Assembly (NCBI GenBank): GCA_034211275.1
Contig: JAXHTF010000017.1
Location: 1 to 60,478 of the forward strand
Origin: Acidobacteriota bacterium
GTDB taxonomy: Bacteria; Acidobacteriota; Thermoanaerobaculia; Multivoradales; JAHZIX01
Length of the DNA: 60,478 bases
Direction: 5' to 3'
Shown: positions 16,487-26,809 of the stretch, piece after piece
Numbering within the stretch: position 1 is the stretch's first letter
Layout of the letters: the number at the start of each line of letters is the position of its first letter
The notes under the pieces: model-generated
Seen by the model: only the letters and a program-made list of their open reading frames with translations
Told to the model about the DNA's origin: nothing
Databases searched by the model: none
Translations under genes and position numbers: made by a program

Positions 16487-16822
16487 ATGAAGATTCCAAT
16501 CAAGCTGTCGATGCTGGCTCTCAGCGCTTTGCTCATCCTGCCCCTGGCCGCCTGCCAGGTGACCCAGACCGAGGAGGGCGAGATGCCCGAGGTCGAGGTC
16601 GAAGAGGGCAAGCTGCCGGAATATGACGTAGACGGTCCGGACATCGATGTCGGGACCCAAGAGAAAGAAGTGACCGTGCCCGACGTGGACGTCAGCGTGG
16701 AGGGCGAGAAGAAGAAGGTCACCGTGCCGGACATCGACGTGACCACTCCGGACGATCCGGATTACCAAGACGATGACAACCCGGAGCTGGACGACGACGG
16801 CCAGGCTCCGAACGCGCAATAA
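16487..16822 (+). CDS. Small highly acidic lipoprotein
   Basis: A 111-residue lipoprotein. The signal peptide ends in a lipobox, LPLAAC, with the lipidated Cys23. The mature part is almost entirely Asp, Glu, Val and Pro, built from imperfect repeats such as VTVPDVDVSVEG and VTVPDIDVTTPD, each about 20 residues. It ends in an Asp-rich tail. The start has AAGGAGGT nine bases upstream (16470-16477), a near-perfect ribosome site that suggests strong expression. I recognise no family. Its neighbours are a BON lipoprotein and a cardiolipin synthase, so an envelope role is likely. The low-complexity mature region could bind cations or act as a spacer. Confidence 0.8.
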   Translation: MKIPIKLSMLALSALLILPLAACQVTQTEEGEMPEVEVEEGKLPEYDVDGPDIDVGTQEKEVTVPDVDVSVEGEKKKVTVPDIDVTTPDDPDYQDDDNPELDDDGQAPNAQ

Positions 16823-16898
16823 GTCTTTCTTCGGAATCGGCACCGATGCCGGTTTCGCCCCCCCATTGCCATTTGATGACCCTTAGGAGTTCCAAACC

Positions 16899-17438
16899 AT
16901 GAGAAAGCATTTTTTCCTCGCCCTCGCCCTCGCTCTACTCACCTCCTTCGCCGTGGCGTGCAGCAGCACCCAGCCGCCGGCGGAGCAGGTCGATGACGCC
17001 GTCATCAGCTCCAAAGTGAAGAGCAAGATCACCGCTGATCCCGAGCTGAATCCCTTCGAGATCGACGTCGACACCGACGAAGGCGTGGTGCGCCTGAGCG
17101 GCGTCGTGGAATCCGACGCGGACCGCATGGAAGCCGAGAAGCTGGCCCGCAGCACCGAGGGCGTGATGGACGTGACCAACGACATCACCCTCGGCAAGAA
17201 GACCGCCGGTCAGGCTCTGAGCGATGCGGAAATCACCGCCAAAGTCAAGTCCAAGCTGGCCGCCGATCCGGAGGTCAATCCCTTCAACATCGACGTCGAC
17301 ACCAGCGAGGGTGTGGTCACCCTCACCGGTCGTGTGACCAAGGAAGCCGCCCGCGATGAAGCCGGCAAGCTGGCCGCCCGCACCAAGGGCGTCCGCAGCG
17401 TGCAGAACCGCATCAAGGTCGGCGACAAGCAGTCGTAA
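16899..17438 (+). CDS. Lipoprotein with two BON domains (OsmY-like)
   Basis: A 179-residue lipoprotein with Cys21 in FAVACSS. Two BON domains follow at about residues 30-97 and 108-176. They are near-duplicates of one another: KSKITADPELNPFEIDVDTD in the first and KSKLAADPEVNPFNIDVDTS in the second. BON domains bind phospholipid or membrane surfaces; OsmY and DolP are relatives induced by osmotic and envelope stress. The start has AGGAG ten bases upstream. It lies 76 bases after the acidic lipoprotein and 54 before the cardiolipin synthase, so the three may form one transcript. Confidence 0.92.
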   Translation: MRKHFFLALALALLTSFAVACSSTQPPAEQVDDAVISSKVKSKITADPELNPFEIDVDTDEGVVRLSGVVESDADRMEAEKLARSTEGVMDVTNDITLGKKTAGQALSDAEITAKVKSKLAADPEVNPFNIDVDTSEGVVTLTGRVTKEAARDEAGKLAARTKGVRSVQNRIKVGDKQS

Positions 17439-17492
17439 GCCAACTGACGCAGCGAAGGGCCGGGGGGCTCCCCCTCCCCCCGGCCCTTCGTC

Positions 17493-18779
17493 GTGCGCAT
17501 TCTCATGCTTTTACCTACCTGGCTGGTCGTCACCCTCGGTGGCGGCACTCTCCTCGCCCTCGTTCTGGGCCTGCTCCTCTGGTCCGGACGCTCCCAACGC
17601 TACACTCGCCTCAATCCCGACCCCCTTCCCGACGCCGACCGGCTGCTCCCCGCCGCCGAGGGCCTGACCCAAAGCTGGGCCGTCGAAGGCAATTCACTGG
17701 AGCTGTTCGAAAACGGCTCCGAGTTTTATCCTGCTCTGCTGCGCGAGATCGACGCCGCGGAGCGTTCCGTGCATCTGGAGGTCTACGCCTGGTGGCGGGG
17801 AGAGATCTGCCGGCGGGTCACCGACGCCCTGTGCCGAGCGGCGAGGCGGGGAGTGGAAGTGCGTCTGCTGGTGGACGCCCTGGGCTCCTTCCTGATGGAG
17901 GACGAGCTGGTCTCGGAGCTCGAAGACTGCGGCTGTCGGGTGGCGCGCTACCACGACTTCCGCCTGCGTACCCTCGGGCGTCTGAACAAGCGGGATCACC
18001 GCAAGCTGGCCATCTTCGACGGCCGCCGCGCTTTCGTCTTCGGCCACGGCATCGCCGAGGAGTGGGAAGGAGCGGGGGACCGTCCGGATTGCTGGCGGGA
18101 CATGGCCCTGCGGGTCACCGGGCCGGCGGTCAACCATCTGCAGGCGGTCTTCGCCCAGAACTGGATGGAGGAGACGGCGGAGTTCCTGGTCGATCCCGGG
18201 TACTTCCCCGACCTCGAGACCACCGGCGACCTGCCGCTGCAGGTGGTGGCGAGCTCGCCCCGCGGCGGCGTTTCCAATTCCTCCATCTTCTACCGGCTGA
18301 TGGTGGGCTCCGCCCGCCGCGAGATCCTGATTCAGAATCCCTACTTCGCCCCGGGCCCGGAGATGGCCCAGATGCTCTGCGACGCCTCATCCCGCGGGGT
18401 GCGGGTGCGGTTGATGTTGCCGGGGCCGGTGACCGATAGCCGCATCGTCCAATACGCCGGCCGCTACCTCTATGAGCGCCTGCTCGAGGCCGGCGTCGAA
18501 ATCTACTTCTTCCAGACCACCCTCAACCACCAGAAGATCGTGGTGGTGGATCGCCGCTGGAGCTACGTCGGCTCGGCGAACTTCGACGAGCGCTCCTTCG
18601 ACATCAACGCCGAGGTCGGCCTGGGCATCGTCCACGAGGACTTCGCTCATCGCCTGGTGAGCCTCTTCGAACGCGATCTGGATCAGGCCGAGGAGCTGGA
18701 GCTGGAGCGCTGGCGCCGGCGAGCGCAGTGGGGCCGCTGGCTCGAACGGGCGGCATTCTTGGTCCACGATCAGCTCTGA
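17493..18779 (+). CDS. cls: Cardiolipin synthase-type phospholipase D protein
   Basis: The protein makes cardiolipin from phosphatidylglycerol at the inner membrane. It has one N-terminal TM helix (about residues 8-30) and two PLD domains with intact HKD motifs: His169, Lys171 and Asp176 in DHRKLAIFDG, and His346, Lys348 and Asp353 in NHQKIVVVD followed by GSANFDERS. Length 428 is close to ClsB-like enzymes. The GTG start at 17493 has no clear ribosome site; ATG 17505 is an alternative that keeps the TM helix. A strong hairpin follows at 18834. Confidence 0.92.
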   Translation: MRILMLLPTWLVVTLGGGTLLALVLGLLLWSGRSQRYTRLNPDPLPDADRLLPAAEGLTQSWAVEGNSLELFENGSEFYPALLREIDAAERSVHLEVYAWWRGEICRRVTDALCRAARRGVEVRLLVDALGSFLMEDELVSELEDCGCRVARYHDFRLRTLGRLNKRDHRKLAIFDGRRAFVFGHGIAEEWEGAGDRPDCWRDMALRVTGPAVNHLQAVFAQNWMEETAEFLVDPGYFPDLETTGDLPLQVVASSPRGGVSNSSIFYRLMVGSARREILIQNPYFAPGPEMAQMLCDASSRGVRVRLMLPGPVTDSRIVQYAGRYLYERLLEAGVEIYFFQTTLNHQKIVVVDRRWSYVGSANFDERSFDINAEVGLGIVHEDFAHRLVSLFERDLDQAEELELERWRRRAQWGRWLERAAFLVHDQL

Positions 18780-18833
18780 TTGCTCCTCTTCCCCCCTTTC
18801 TCCGAGACATCTTGCTGCGCCGAGTCTTCCGCA

Positions 18834-18872
18834 CAGCAAAACGCCCGGGCTCATCACCCGGGCGTTTTGCTG
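18834..18872. terminator. Bidirectional intrinsic terminator
   Basis: A perfect 16-bp stem: CAGCAAAACGCCCGGG at 18834-18849 pairs with 18857-18872 around a seven-base loop. The stem carries an AAAA/TTTT block on each side, so it can end transcripts from both the cls gene and the convergent small gene at 18897. Confidence 0.85.
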
Positions 18873-18896
18873 TCTGGCGAGATTGGGGTCAACGGG

Positions 18897-19046
18897 TCAT
18901 AGGACGCGTCTGCCCTGGATCAGCCGAACCAGCAGGACGATGACGGCGACCACCAGCAGGATGTGCAGGATGCCGCCAAAGGTGTAGCCGCCGATGAGGC
19001 CGAGGAGCCAGAGGATCAGAAGAATCGCGATGAGAGTCCAAAGCAT
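18897..19046 (-). CDS. Lmo0937-family small membrane protein
   Basis: A 49-residue hydrophobic protein with two TM stretches: LWTLIAILLILWLLGLIGGY and HILLVVAVIVLLVRLIQGRR. The GGYTFGGILHILLV linker is the signature of the Lmo0937/DUF5670 family, small proteins common near stress genes. A GAAAGGA ribosome site lies upstream on the minus strand. It is missed by length-limited gene callers. The next minus-strand gene, 176 bases upstream, is a second tiny membrane protein with a similar leader. Confidence 0.85.
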   Translation of the reverse strand: MLWTLIAILLILWLLGLIGGYTFGGILHILLVVAVIVLLVRLIQGRRVL

Positions 19047-19222
19047 GAGGTTGTTCCTTTCTTAGTTGTCGGTGCGAGATCCGCCAGCACCCTGAACGGA
19101 GGACGGCGGTGCTCATAGACCGAAGATTGGGGTTGTCGAATGTGGTCGAGATCGAGCAGCAGGCCATGCGCGCTGCTATCGAGTCACGCCGGTTTGGAGC
19201 ACGAGGCTCGAGTCGAGAAAGC

Positions 19223-19399
19223 TCAGGCCGTGCGCGGAGTCGGCTCTCCGGCGGTCAGCCACAGGGCGTGAATGACGCCGGGGATCCAGCCGATGATGGT
19301 CAGCACGATGTTGAGCAGCAGGTGCAGGCCAATGCCGCGGTTCAAGGCGACGGAGAGCGGTGGCAGCAGCACTGCGAGGATGATCTGTACAAGGCTCAT
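19223..19399 (-). CDS. YqaE/PMP3-family membrane protein
   Basis: A 58-residue protein with two TM helices and the PMP3 signature: LLPPLSVALNRG in the first half and LLNIVLTIIGWIPGVIHALW in the second. PMP3/YqaE proteins affect membrane potential and are often induced by salt, cold or envelope stress. A GAAAGGAC site precedes the ATG on the minus strand. Its closeness to the Lmo0937 protein, the BON lipoprotein and the cardiolipin synthase supports a stress role, which is inferred. Confidence 0.9.
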   Translation of the reverse strand: MSLVQIILAVLLPPLSVALNRGIGLHLLLNIVLTIIGWIPGVIHALWLTAGEPTPRTA

Positions 19400-19519
19400 G
19401 AGGGGTCCTTTCGTTGCAGGGTTCTCGGGTTGTGAGTTGATTGGGTACTTCCATGGAGAAATTCGTCTCGCTACGGCCCAGGTTGCTAAGGCCTAGATTG
19501 CTGAGGCTCAGGCGGCTCC

Positions 19520-21562
19520 TCAGCTCCGGGAGCGATTCGCCGGCGAGCTCTGAGCCACCTGGGCGACGCGGTCGCTTTGGGGCTGTCGCGGGCTCTTCTG
19601 GGCGGTTTCGGTTGTCGGGAGCTCCTGATCAGCGGCCAGCCAGACGGGAACGCCGTTCCAGCGCTCCACGGCTCGTCCCAGGTCGCTGTCCATCTCGTAG
19701 ACGTCGTCGAAGAATTGCACCCGGCCGTCCTCTTCCACCCAGGCGGTCATGTACACCAGCTGGACTGGGATCGGCTCCGGCAGGCTCAGGGTGGCCGGCT
19801 CGGTGCCCTTCAGTCGGCTCTCGACGCGTTCCGCCACGTCCTCCGGCAGCAGCACGCGGGCCAGCTCCCGGGGATTCTCCACTCGCACACAGCCGTGGCT
19901 TTGAGCTCGGTCCGCCCGCAGGAAGGCCCGCTGGGCGGGAGTGTCGTGGAGGTAGACCGCGTGGGAATTGGGGAAGAGGAATTTGATGCTGCCCAGGGCG
20001 TTGGTGGGGCCGGGCTTCTGGCGGAAGCGAATCTGGGTTTCCCCGGCCTCGACCTTGTCCCAGTCGACGGCGTAAGGATCCATGGGCTCGGCGTCGGCAC
20101 CCCACCCCGAGAGCACCTGGAAGCCCTTCTTCTGCAGGTACTCGGGCTCCTCGCGCAGCTGCGGAATGATCTCGTCGACGGCGATGGATTCGGGGACGTT
20201 CCAGGTGGGATTGGTCACCACCAGCTCGATCTGGTCGCGGAAAATGGGCGTCTGCCAGCTGCGCTTGCCCACCACCACGTTCTGCCGGTGGACGATCTCT
20301 CCGCCGCGGGTGACCTGCAAGCGGAAGGCCGGAATATTCACCGTCACCGCGGTGCCGGCGGCGTCCTCGTTGAGCCACAGGCTGCGCTGCAGGTTGATGC
20401 GTAGCTGCTGAATCCGCTCCTCCACCGGCACGTTGAGGGAGGCCACCGTTTCGTCTCCCAGCTTGCCGTCCACCGCCAGCCCACGGGCTTGCTGATAGGC
20501 CTCGATGGCCGTCACCAGGGCTCCTTCGTAGCGTGGCTCGTTGGGCAGGGGGTTGGCGTCGGCGGCAAGGAAGCCTTCTTTCTGTAGCCGGGCGCTGAGC
20601 TTGGCCAGCTGCGCCAGGGCGATCTTGTCGCCGGGCTTCCAGGTGTCTTCGATCTTCAGCCCGGTGGACCACCCGCCGGTGGCGGCGATGGTTTCGTAGC
20701 GCACCAGAGCGGACGCCAGCAGCTGGAATTGAGGATGGTTGGGAAGGTTCTCTTCCAGGGCGCTGCGGACGCCGTCCTCCGCCGTGGTGCCGTCCTGGGT
20801 GCCTTCGGTGACTCCCAGCGACCCCGAGCTACTACCGAGCGCTTTGGTCAGCAGCGTCAGGCCGTCGGGCCCGGGAAGGTCGACCTCCCAGCCATGCTGC
20901 CGGGGGTGGACCCCTGGAGCGCCCTGGCGCAGAGCTTCGACGCAGGAGAGGAACGCGGCGGAGAGGTCGCGGTCGAGAGCGGCGACGGCCGCGGCCTCGC
21001 CACCCTCGGCGATCATCTTCTGAGCGCGCTCCAGGAGCCTCGCAGGCTGGAGGTCACCGGGCAGCGCAGCGGTGGGGCAGGCCTGGAGCCGTTCCAGAAG
21101 AGGCAGCGCGGCGGGCTTCAGCACGCCGCCGAAGAACCAGGCGGTGCGCAGGTCGTTCTGTTGGTAGAAAGTCTGGAGGGAGGAGTGGACCTGGGGGCTC
21201 ACCGGCGGCTTCGCGGCCAGAGCCTTGCGCAGGGCAGAGCGATTGGTGGAGGCCAGGCGATAGGCACCGGCGATGGGGGTTCCTGGCTGGCTCAGTCCGG
21301 CGCGGGAGCTGGCGGCCTTGACGTCGGTGGTCACCGCCACCTGTACTCCCGCCGCCAGAGTGGTGAGGAGCAGTGCGCCGAGCATCACGTAGGACAACAG
21401 GGTGTCGCCGACGGGGCTCGGGAGTCTCCAGACTCGCGGAGTCTTCGATCCTCGCGAGGCCTCCAGTGTTTCTTCACCTGGCGCGCTTTGGGCTGCGCTG
21501 GGTTCGCCTTGGGCTTCGGTGATGATTTCTTCGTGCTTCAATGGTGTTTCCTCCCTCATCAC
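19520..21562 (-). CDS. L,D-transpeptidase of the YcbB/LdtD type
   Basis: The enzyme cross-links peptidoglycan 3-3 in the periplasm. The 680-residue protein has a cytoplasmic N-terminus of about 50 residues, one TM helix (about 55-75), a long periplasmic scaffold, a peptidoglycan-binding segment (YQQARGLAVDGKLGDETVAS) and the YkuD domain with catalytic Cys558 in SHGCVRVENP. The domain order and length match YcbB. Two ATGs begin the frame (MM). The tail after residue 640 is low-complexity. The longer than usual cytoplasmic N-terminus is Glu-rich. Confidence 0.92.
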   Translation of the reverse strand: MMREETPLKHEEIITEAQGEPSAAQSAPGEETLEASRGSKTPRVWRLPSPVGDTLLSYVMLGALLLTTLAAGVQVAVTTDVKAASSRAGLSQPGTPIAGAYRLASTNRSALRKALAAKPPVSPQVHSSLQTFYQQNDLRTAWFFGGVLKPAALPLLERLQACPTAALPGDLQPARLLERAQKMIAEGGEAAAVAALDRDLSAAFLSCVEALRQGAPGVHPRQHGWEVDLPGPDGLTLLTKALGSSSGSLGVTEGTQDGTTAEDGVRSALEENLPNHPQFQLLASALVRYETIAATGGWSTGLKIEDTWKPGDKIALAQLAKLSARLQKEGFLAADANPLPNEPRYEGALVTAIEAYQQARGLAVDGKLGDETVASLNVPVEERIQQLRINLQRSLWLNEDAAGTAVTVNIPAFRLQVTRGGEIVHRQNVVVGKRSWQTPIFRDQIELVVTNPTWNVPESIAVDEIIPQLREEPEYLQKKGFQVLSGWGADAEPMDPYAVDWDKVEAGETQIRFRQKPGPTNALGSIKFLFPNSHAVYLHDTPAQRAFLRADRAQSHGCVRVENPRELARVLLPEDVAERVESRLKGTEPATLSLPEPIPVQLVYMTAWVEEDGRVQFFDDVYEMDSDLGRAVERWNGVPVWLAADQELPTTETAQKSPRQPQSDRVAQVAQSSPANRSRS

Positions 21563-21737
21563 CCTTACTTAGAGCAAGCGCCGGGCCAGCTCCTGCGCCA
21601 GATGGGGGCTTGGCCCGCAACTGACTGAATCAAAGGGCTTTAGGAGGAGCGTTTGAGGGCGTCGGGGACTCTGCGGGGAGAGTGTCGGGAGGCCGGGAGC
21701 GAACCAGGTTACAGAGCGGGCTGTAAGTTTTCCTGCG

Positions 21738-21770
21738 GGTCGGTGGTCGGTGGTCGGTGGTCGGTGGTCG
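21738..21770. repeat. Heptamer tandem repeat (GGTCGGT)
   Basis: Four perfect copies of GGTCGGT fill 21738-21765 and a partial copy runs to 21770, in the 246-base gap between the L,D-transpeptidase start and the UbiB-family stop. It looks like slippage or a binding-site array; nothing else was seen in this gap. Confidence 0.8.
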
Positions 21771-21808
21771 CTGGCCGTGGGCGGTGGGCCTTGGGCAGCG
21801 GGAGGGAC

Positions 21809-23470
21809 TCAGTTGCTTTGGATGTCCGAGCGGAAGATATTCCACACCAGCACGCAGCCGCCGATGACGGCGCCGAGGAAGAGGATGATGGCGAAGGCGG
21901 GATAGCCGAAGAGCTGGAGGTCCGAGGGCACCTGCATCAACAGCGCCGCACCGAGGATGAGAGCCGCCAGCACCAGACCGGCGGTGATGCGATTGGCGAT
22001 CTTCTGCAGGCCCGCCAGCAGGCGCTCCTCGTCGAAGGCTTGGACGTCCAGCCGCACTCCTCCCGTTTCCTCGACGGTTTCGAGCACCCGGTCGACGGCG
22101 CGGGGAACGCGTTCGAGGGTGTCCCGCAGGCTCATCAGCTTGGAGAAGAGGGCCGACGGGCTCCAGGCCGCATTCATCTGGTCCTGGGCGATGCGCGCCG
22201 CTTCCTCTTGGATGGTGCGGTTGGGCTGGAAGTTCGGCGCCAGGAGGATCGCCACCTGGTCCAGGTTGAGCAAGGTCTTGCCCAGGAGCGGAAACTCCCG
22301 GGGCAGGCGCAGGCCGTTGCGCGCGGCCACCTGACTGACCTCCATCAGCAGGATGCCCAGCTGCAGCTCTTCGATCTGGTGGTCGGTGAGCCTCTGCACC
22401 AGAGCGCTGATCTCCGCGCGCAGGGCATCGACGTCGAGCTCGTCGGTCTCTTCGCCGAGGCGCAGAGCGAGTTGAGTCGTCTGCTCGCCGTCCCCTTCGC
22501 TGATGGAGAGCATCAGCTGGAGCAGCAGCTCGCGCATCCGCTGCCCGAGCTCCAACACCATGCCGAGGTCGAGGAGCGCGATGCGGTGGTCCGCGGTGAG
22601 CAGGAGATTTCCGGGATGGGGATCAACGTGCACGAAGCCCTGCACCAGGACCTGCTCCAGATACCCCCGGAAGAGCTGCTCCGCGAGCTCCTCGCCGTCG
22701 AGGTCGATGAGCACCACGGGGTTGACGTCGGTGACCTTGGTGCCATGGATCAGCTCCATGGTCAGGAGCTTCGAGGTGCTGAGGCCGGTGATCGGGCGGG
22801 GGACCACCAGCCGCGGATACTCGGCCAGGGTGTCGTCCATGCGCAGCAGGTTCTCCGCCTCGCGCTGGAAGTCGAGCTCCTGCAGCAGAGTGCGGGTGAG
22901 GTCGCCGACCACTTCTTCGAGGTCGAAGGTCTTGCAGCGGGCGGCAAAGAGCTCCGCCGCCGACTCCAATACCTGGATGTCGTCGACCACCCGCTTGCGC
23001 AGGCCCGGGCGCTGGACTTTGAGGGCGACTCGGGTTCCGTCTCGCAGCACCGCCCGATGCACCTGGGCCAGGGAGGCGGAGGCCATGGGCTCTTCTTCGA
23101 TGGTGCGGAAGATCTTCGAGGGCCGAGCTCCCAGCTCCTCCTGCAGGATTTCCCGAATCTCGTCGAAGGGGACTGGGTCGACGCCGTCCTGGAGCCGTGC
23201 CAGGGCTTTCAGATAGTCCGGCGGGATGAGGTCCGGTCGGGTGGAGAGGAGCTGGCCCAGCTTGACGAACGTCGGCCCCAGCTCCTCGAGCTCATCCGCC
23301 AGCTCTTCCGGCTTGCCCGCTTCGTCCCCGTGCTCCGCGGCTTGGCCCGAGAGCTCCGGAGGAAACTCCATGGGTGGCTCCATTTGATCGAAGAGGCCGT
23401 TGCGGCCGTGCTTCCAGAGGATCCAGGCGATGCGGATGAACTTGGGTAGATGCATGGGGTGTGCGGTCAT
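21809..23470 (-). CDS. ABC1/UbiB-family atypical kinase
   Basis: A 553-residue membrane-associated kinase-like ATPase. The N-terminal KxGQ motif appears as VKLGQLLSTRPD. The Ala-rich nucleotide loop is MASASLAQVHRA, followed by VALKVQRPG, the catalytic HVDPHPGNLL and metal-binding LLDLGM. Two C-terminal TM helices lie at about residues 500-545. The family supports quinone synthesis or lipid homeostasis. The open frame runs further upstream, but ATG 23470 has AAAGGAA 9-10 bases before it and family character starts there. It is divergent from the NtrC-type regulator. Confidence 0.9.
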   Translation of the reverse strand: MTAHPMHLPKFIRIAWILWKHGRNGLFDQMEPPMEFPPELSGQAAEHGDEAGKPEELADELEELGPTFVKLGQLLSTRPDLIPPDYLKALARLQDGVDPVPFDEIREILQEELGARPSKIFRTIEEEPMASASLAQVHRAVLRDGTRVALKVQRPGLRKRVVDDIQVLESAAELFAARCKTFDLEEVVGDLTRTLLQELDFQREAENLLRMDDTLAEYPRLVVPRPITGLSTSKLLTMELIHGTKVTDVNPVVLIDLDGEELAEQLFRGYLEQVLVQGFVHVDPHPGNLLLTADHRIALLDLGMVLELGQRMRELLLQLMLSISEGDGEQTTQLALRLGEETDELDVDALRAEISALVQRLTDHQIEELQLGILLMEVSQVAARNGLRLPREFPLLGKTLLNLDQVAILLAPNFQPNRTIQEEAARIAQDQMNAAWSPSALFSKLMSLRDTLERVPRAVDRVLETVEETGGVRLDVQAFDEERLLAGLQKIANRITAGLVLAALILGAALLMQVPSDLQLFGYPAFAIILFLGAVIGGCVLVWNIFRSDIQSN

Positions 23471-23480
23471 TCTCGACGTT

Positions 23481-23513
23481 CCTTTCTTGCGGCCCTTTCT
23501 TGCGGCCCTTTCT
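23481..23513. repeat. 13-bp tandem repeat upstream of the UbiB-family gene
   Basis: CCTTTCTTGCGGC is repeated at 23481-23493 and 23494-23506 with a partial third copy. On the minus strand each copy carries an AAGAAAGG element, so the ribosome site of the UbiB-family gene appears duplicated upstream. Confidence 0.65.
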
Positions 23514-23760
23514 ATGGCGAGGCCTTGCTGCGTCCGTAGACCTTGCTGCGGACTCTCCAGGCGGAAGTTGCAAGCTCCCTGCCGGCGGGATCCTCGGCTC
23601 TGGCGCAGGGAATACGAGGTCGTCACCGCTGGGCAGCGGCGCTGAAACGCCGCCGGACCCCCGAGAGCGTGAAAAGTCTTCCGCCGGCGGGGACAAAACT
23701 TCCACGCCGAGCATCCGCCCGGGTGCACAAAACGCCGGAAGAGGCTAAGATCCCCGGCGT

Positions 23761-25125
<1,365 letters not shown>

Positions 25126-25231
25126 CGCCCCTCCGTCGTCGGACGCCGCCTCGCCGCGAAGCCCCGTGGGCCGCTCCCGAGGGAGCTGGATACGCCGCCA
25201 GCCGCGGGCTTCGGCGGTGTATGATGAAGAG

Positions 25232-26809
25232 GTGAACGTCCGAATCCGCCCGCTCTCCCGACAGTCTGCCGTCGCTCGCCCTGCCGCCTTGCGCCGCCTG
25301 GCCGCCTGGCTGCTGGTCCTGCTCTTCGCCGCCTGGTGGACCGGTCTGGGCTCTCCCGCCGTCTCGGGGCAGGAGCCGGATGCCGAGCCTGCGCCGGCAG
25401 CTGCCGCCTCTGAAGATGTCTCGGTGGAATCCGCCGACGGTGAGGCCGAGCCCTCGGAGGAGCCCGGCCCTGCGGAAACCTCCGACGCCGAGCGCGAGCC
25501 CCGAGCGCTGGCGGGCACCATCGACAGCGAGATCGGCTTGGTCTCCAGCGCCTATCTGAGCCGGCTGCTGTCGGCGGCGGCGGAGCGCGACTCGCCGGCG
25601 GTGGTCATCGAGCTCAACACCTTCGGCGGCCGCGTGGATGCGGCGGTGGCCATGCGCGATCAGATCCTCGACGCCGAGATCCCGGTCTTTGTGTGGATCA
25701 ACAAGCGCGCCATCAGCGCCGGTGCCCTGATCTCCCTGGCCTGCGACAAGATCGCCATCAACTCCGGCGGCACCATCGGTGCGGCGACGCCGGTGATGTC
25801 CGCCCCCGGTGGCCAGGGCACTCCCCAGCCGGTGGAGGAGAAATACCTTTCCTACTTCCGCCAGGAGATGCGGGTGACGGCGGAGGCCACGGGGCGCAAC
25901 GGCGACATCGCCGAGGCCATGGTGGACGCCTCGGTGGAAGTGCCGGGGATCAGCGAGGAGGGCAAGCTCCTCACCCTCACCACCAAGACCGCCCTGGAGA
26001 CCGGCATCGCCGACCTGCAGGCTTCGAGCCTCTCCCAGATGCTCGAAGAGCTGGGCTACTCCCCCGACTACGAGACCCTGGACCGCACCTGGTCGGAGCA
26101 GCTGGTGGGCTTTCTCACCAGCCCCACCATCGCCGGACTGCTCTTCCTGGGGATGATGATCTTCGGCTACATGGAGCTCCAGACTCCCGGCTTCGGCGTC
26201 TTTGGCAGTGTCGCCCTGGCCTGCTTCCTGACCCTTTACTTCAGCCATTACCTGGTCAACCTGGCGGGCTGGGAGGAGCTCACCCTCTTCGTCATCGGGT
26301 CGATCCTGGTGCTCTTGGAGATCTTCGTCATCCCCGGCTTCGGCATCGCCGGCATCACCGGCATCGTGGCCATCTTCGCTTCCGGGGTGATGCTCTTCAT
26401 GGCCGGGGATTGGGGCGACATCTCCATCACCAACCCCTTCACCCTCGACGCCGTGTTCCGGGTCTTCCTCTCCACCTTCTTGGGACTGGTGATGATCCTG
26501 GTGATGATTCGCTTCCTACCCGACGTCGGGGCCAGCAGCGGCCGCCGTGCCGCCCTCTTCCTGGGCACGACGCTCGGCGGGGACGAGGGCTACACTTCCC
26601 ACGACGATCCCGAACACCCCCTGGACGGCGCCGAAGGGGTCGCCTTGACGCCGTTGCGTCCCAGCGGCCGGGCGCGGCTGGCGGGGGAACGGGTGACGGT
26701 GGAGACGGAGGGTGAGTACGTGGCCAAGGGAGCACCGGTGCGAGTGGTGAAGGTGACCTCCGGCCGGGTGGTGGTACGACTCGTTGAAGAATCCGTGGAG
26801 GAAGAGTGA
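25232..26809 (+). CDS. Long NfeD protein: ClpP-like serine protease fused to membrane domain
   Basis: A protein of about 525 residues. A signal peptide (LAAWLLVLLFAAWW) and an acidic Pro/Ala spacer come first. A ClpP-class protease domain follows, with VVIELNTFGGRVDAAVAMRD, the catalytic serine in AISAGALISLACD and the lysine further on. Four to five TM helices come next, then a C-terminal OB-fold NfeD domain (GRARLAGERVTVETEGEYVA). This is the NfeD1b architecture, linked to stomatin or flotillin partners. I choose GTG 25232 as start because it puts the signal peptide near the N-terminus; GTG 25166 is possible. It overlaps the next gene by one base. Confidence 0.88.
   Translation: MNVRIRPLSRQSAVARPAALRRLAAWLLVLLFAAWWTGLGSPAVSGQEPDAEPAPAAAASEDVSVESADGEAEPSEEPGPAETSDAEREPRALAGTIDSEIGLVSSAYLSRLLSAAAERDSPAVVIELNTFGGRVDAAVAMRDQILDAEIPVFVWINKRAISAGALISLACDKIAINSGGTIGAATPVMSAPGGQGTPQPVEEKYLSYFRQEMRVTAEATGRNGDIAEAMVDASVEVPGISEEGKLLTLTTKTALETGIADLQASSLSQMLEELGYSPDYETLDRTWSEQLVGFLTSPTIAGLLFLGMMIFGYMELQTPGFGVFGSVALACFLTLYFSHYLVNLAGWEELTLFVIGSILVLLEIFVIPGFGIAGITGIVAIFASGVMLFMAGDWGDISITNPFTLDAVFRVFLSTFLGLVMILVMIRFLPDVGASSGRRAALFLGTTLGGDEGYTSHDDPEHPLDGAEGVALTPLRPSGRARLAGERVTVETEGEYVAKGAPVRVVKVTSGRVVVRLVEESVEEE

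Noticed and set aside
21653-23449. A 598-codon plus-strand frame over the UbiB-family kinase gene.
   Set aside because: The minus-strand protein has all UbiB motifs, while the plus-strand frame has no recognisable domain and arises from the GC bias.
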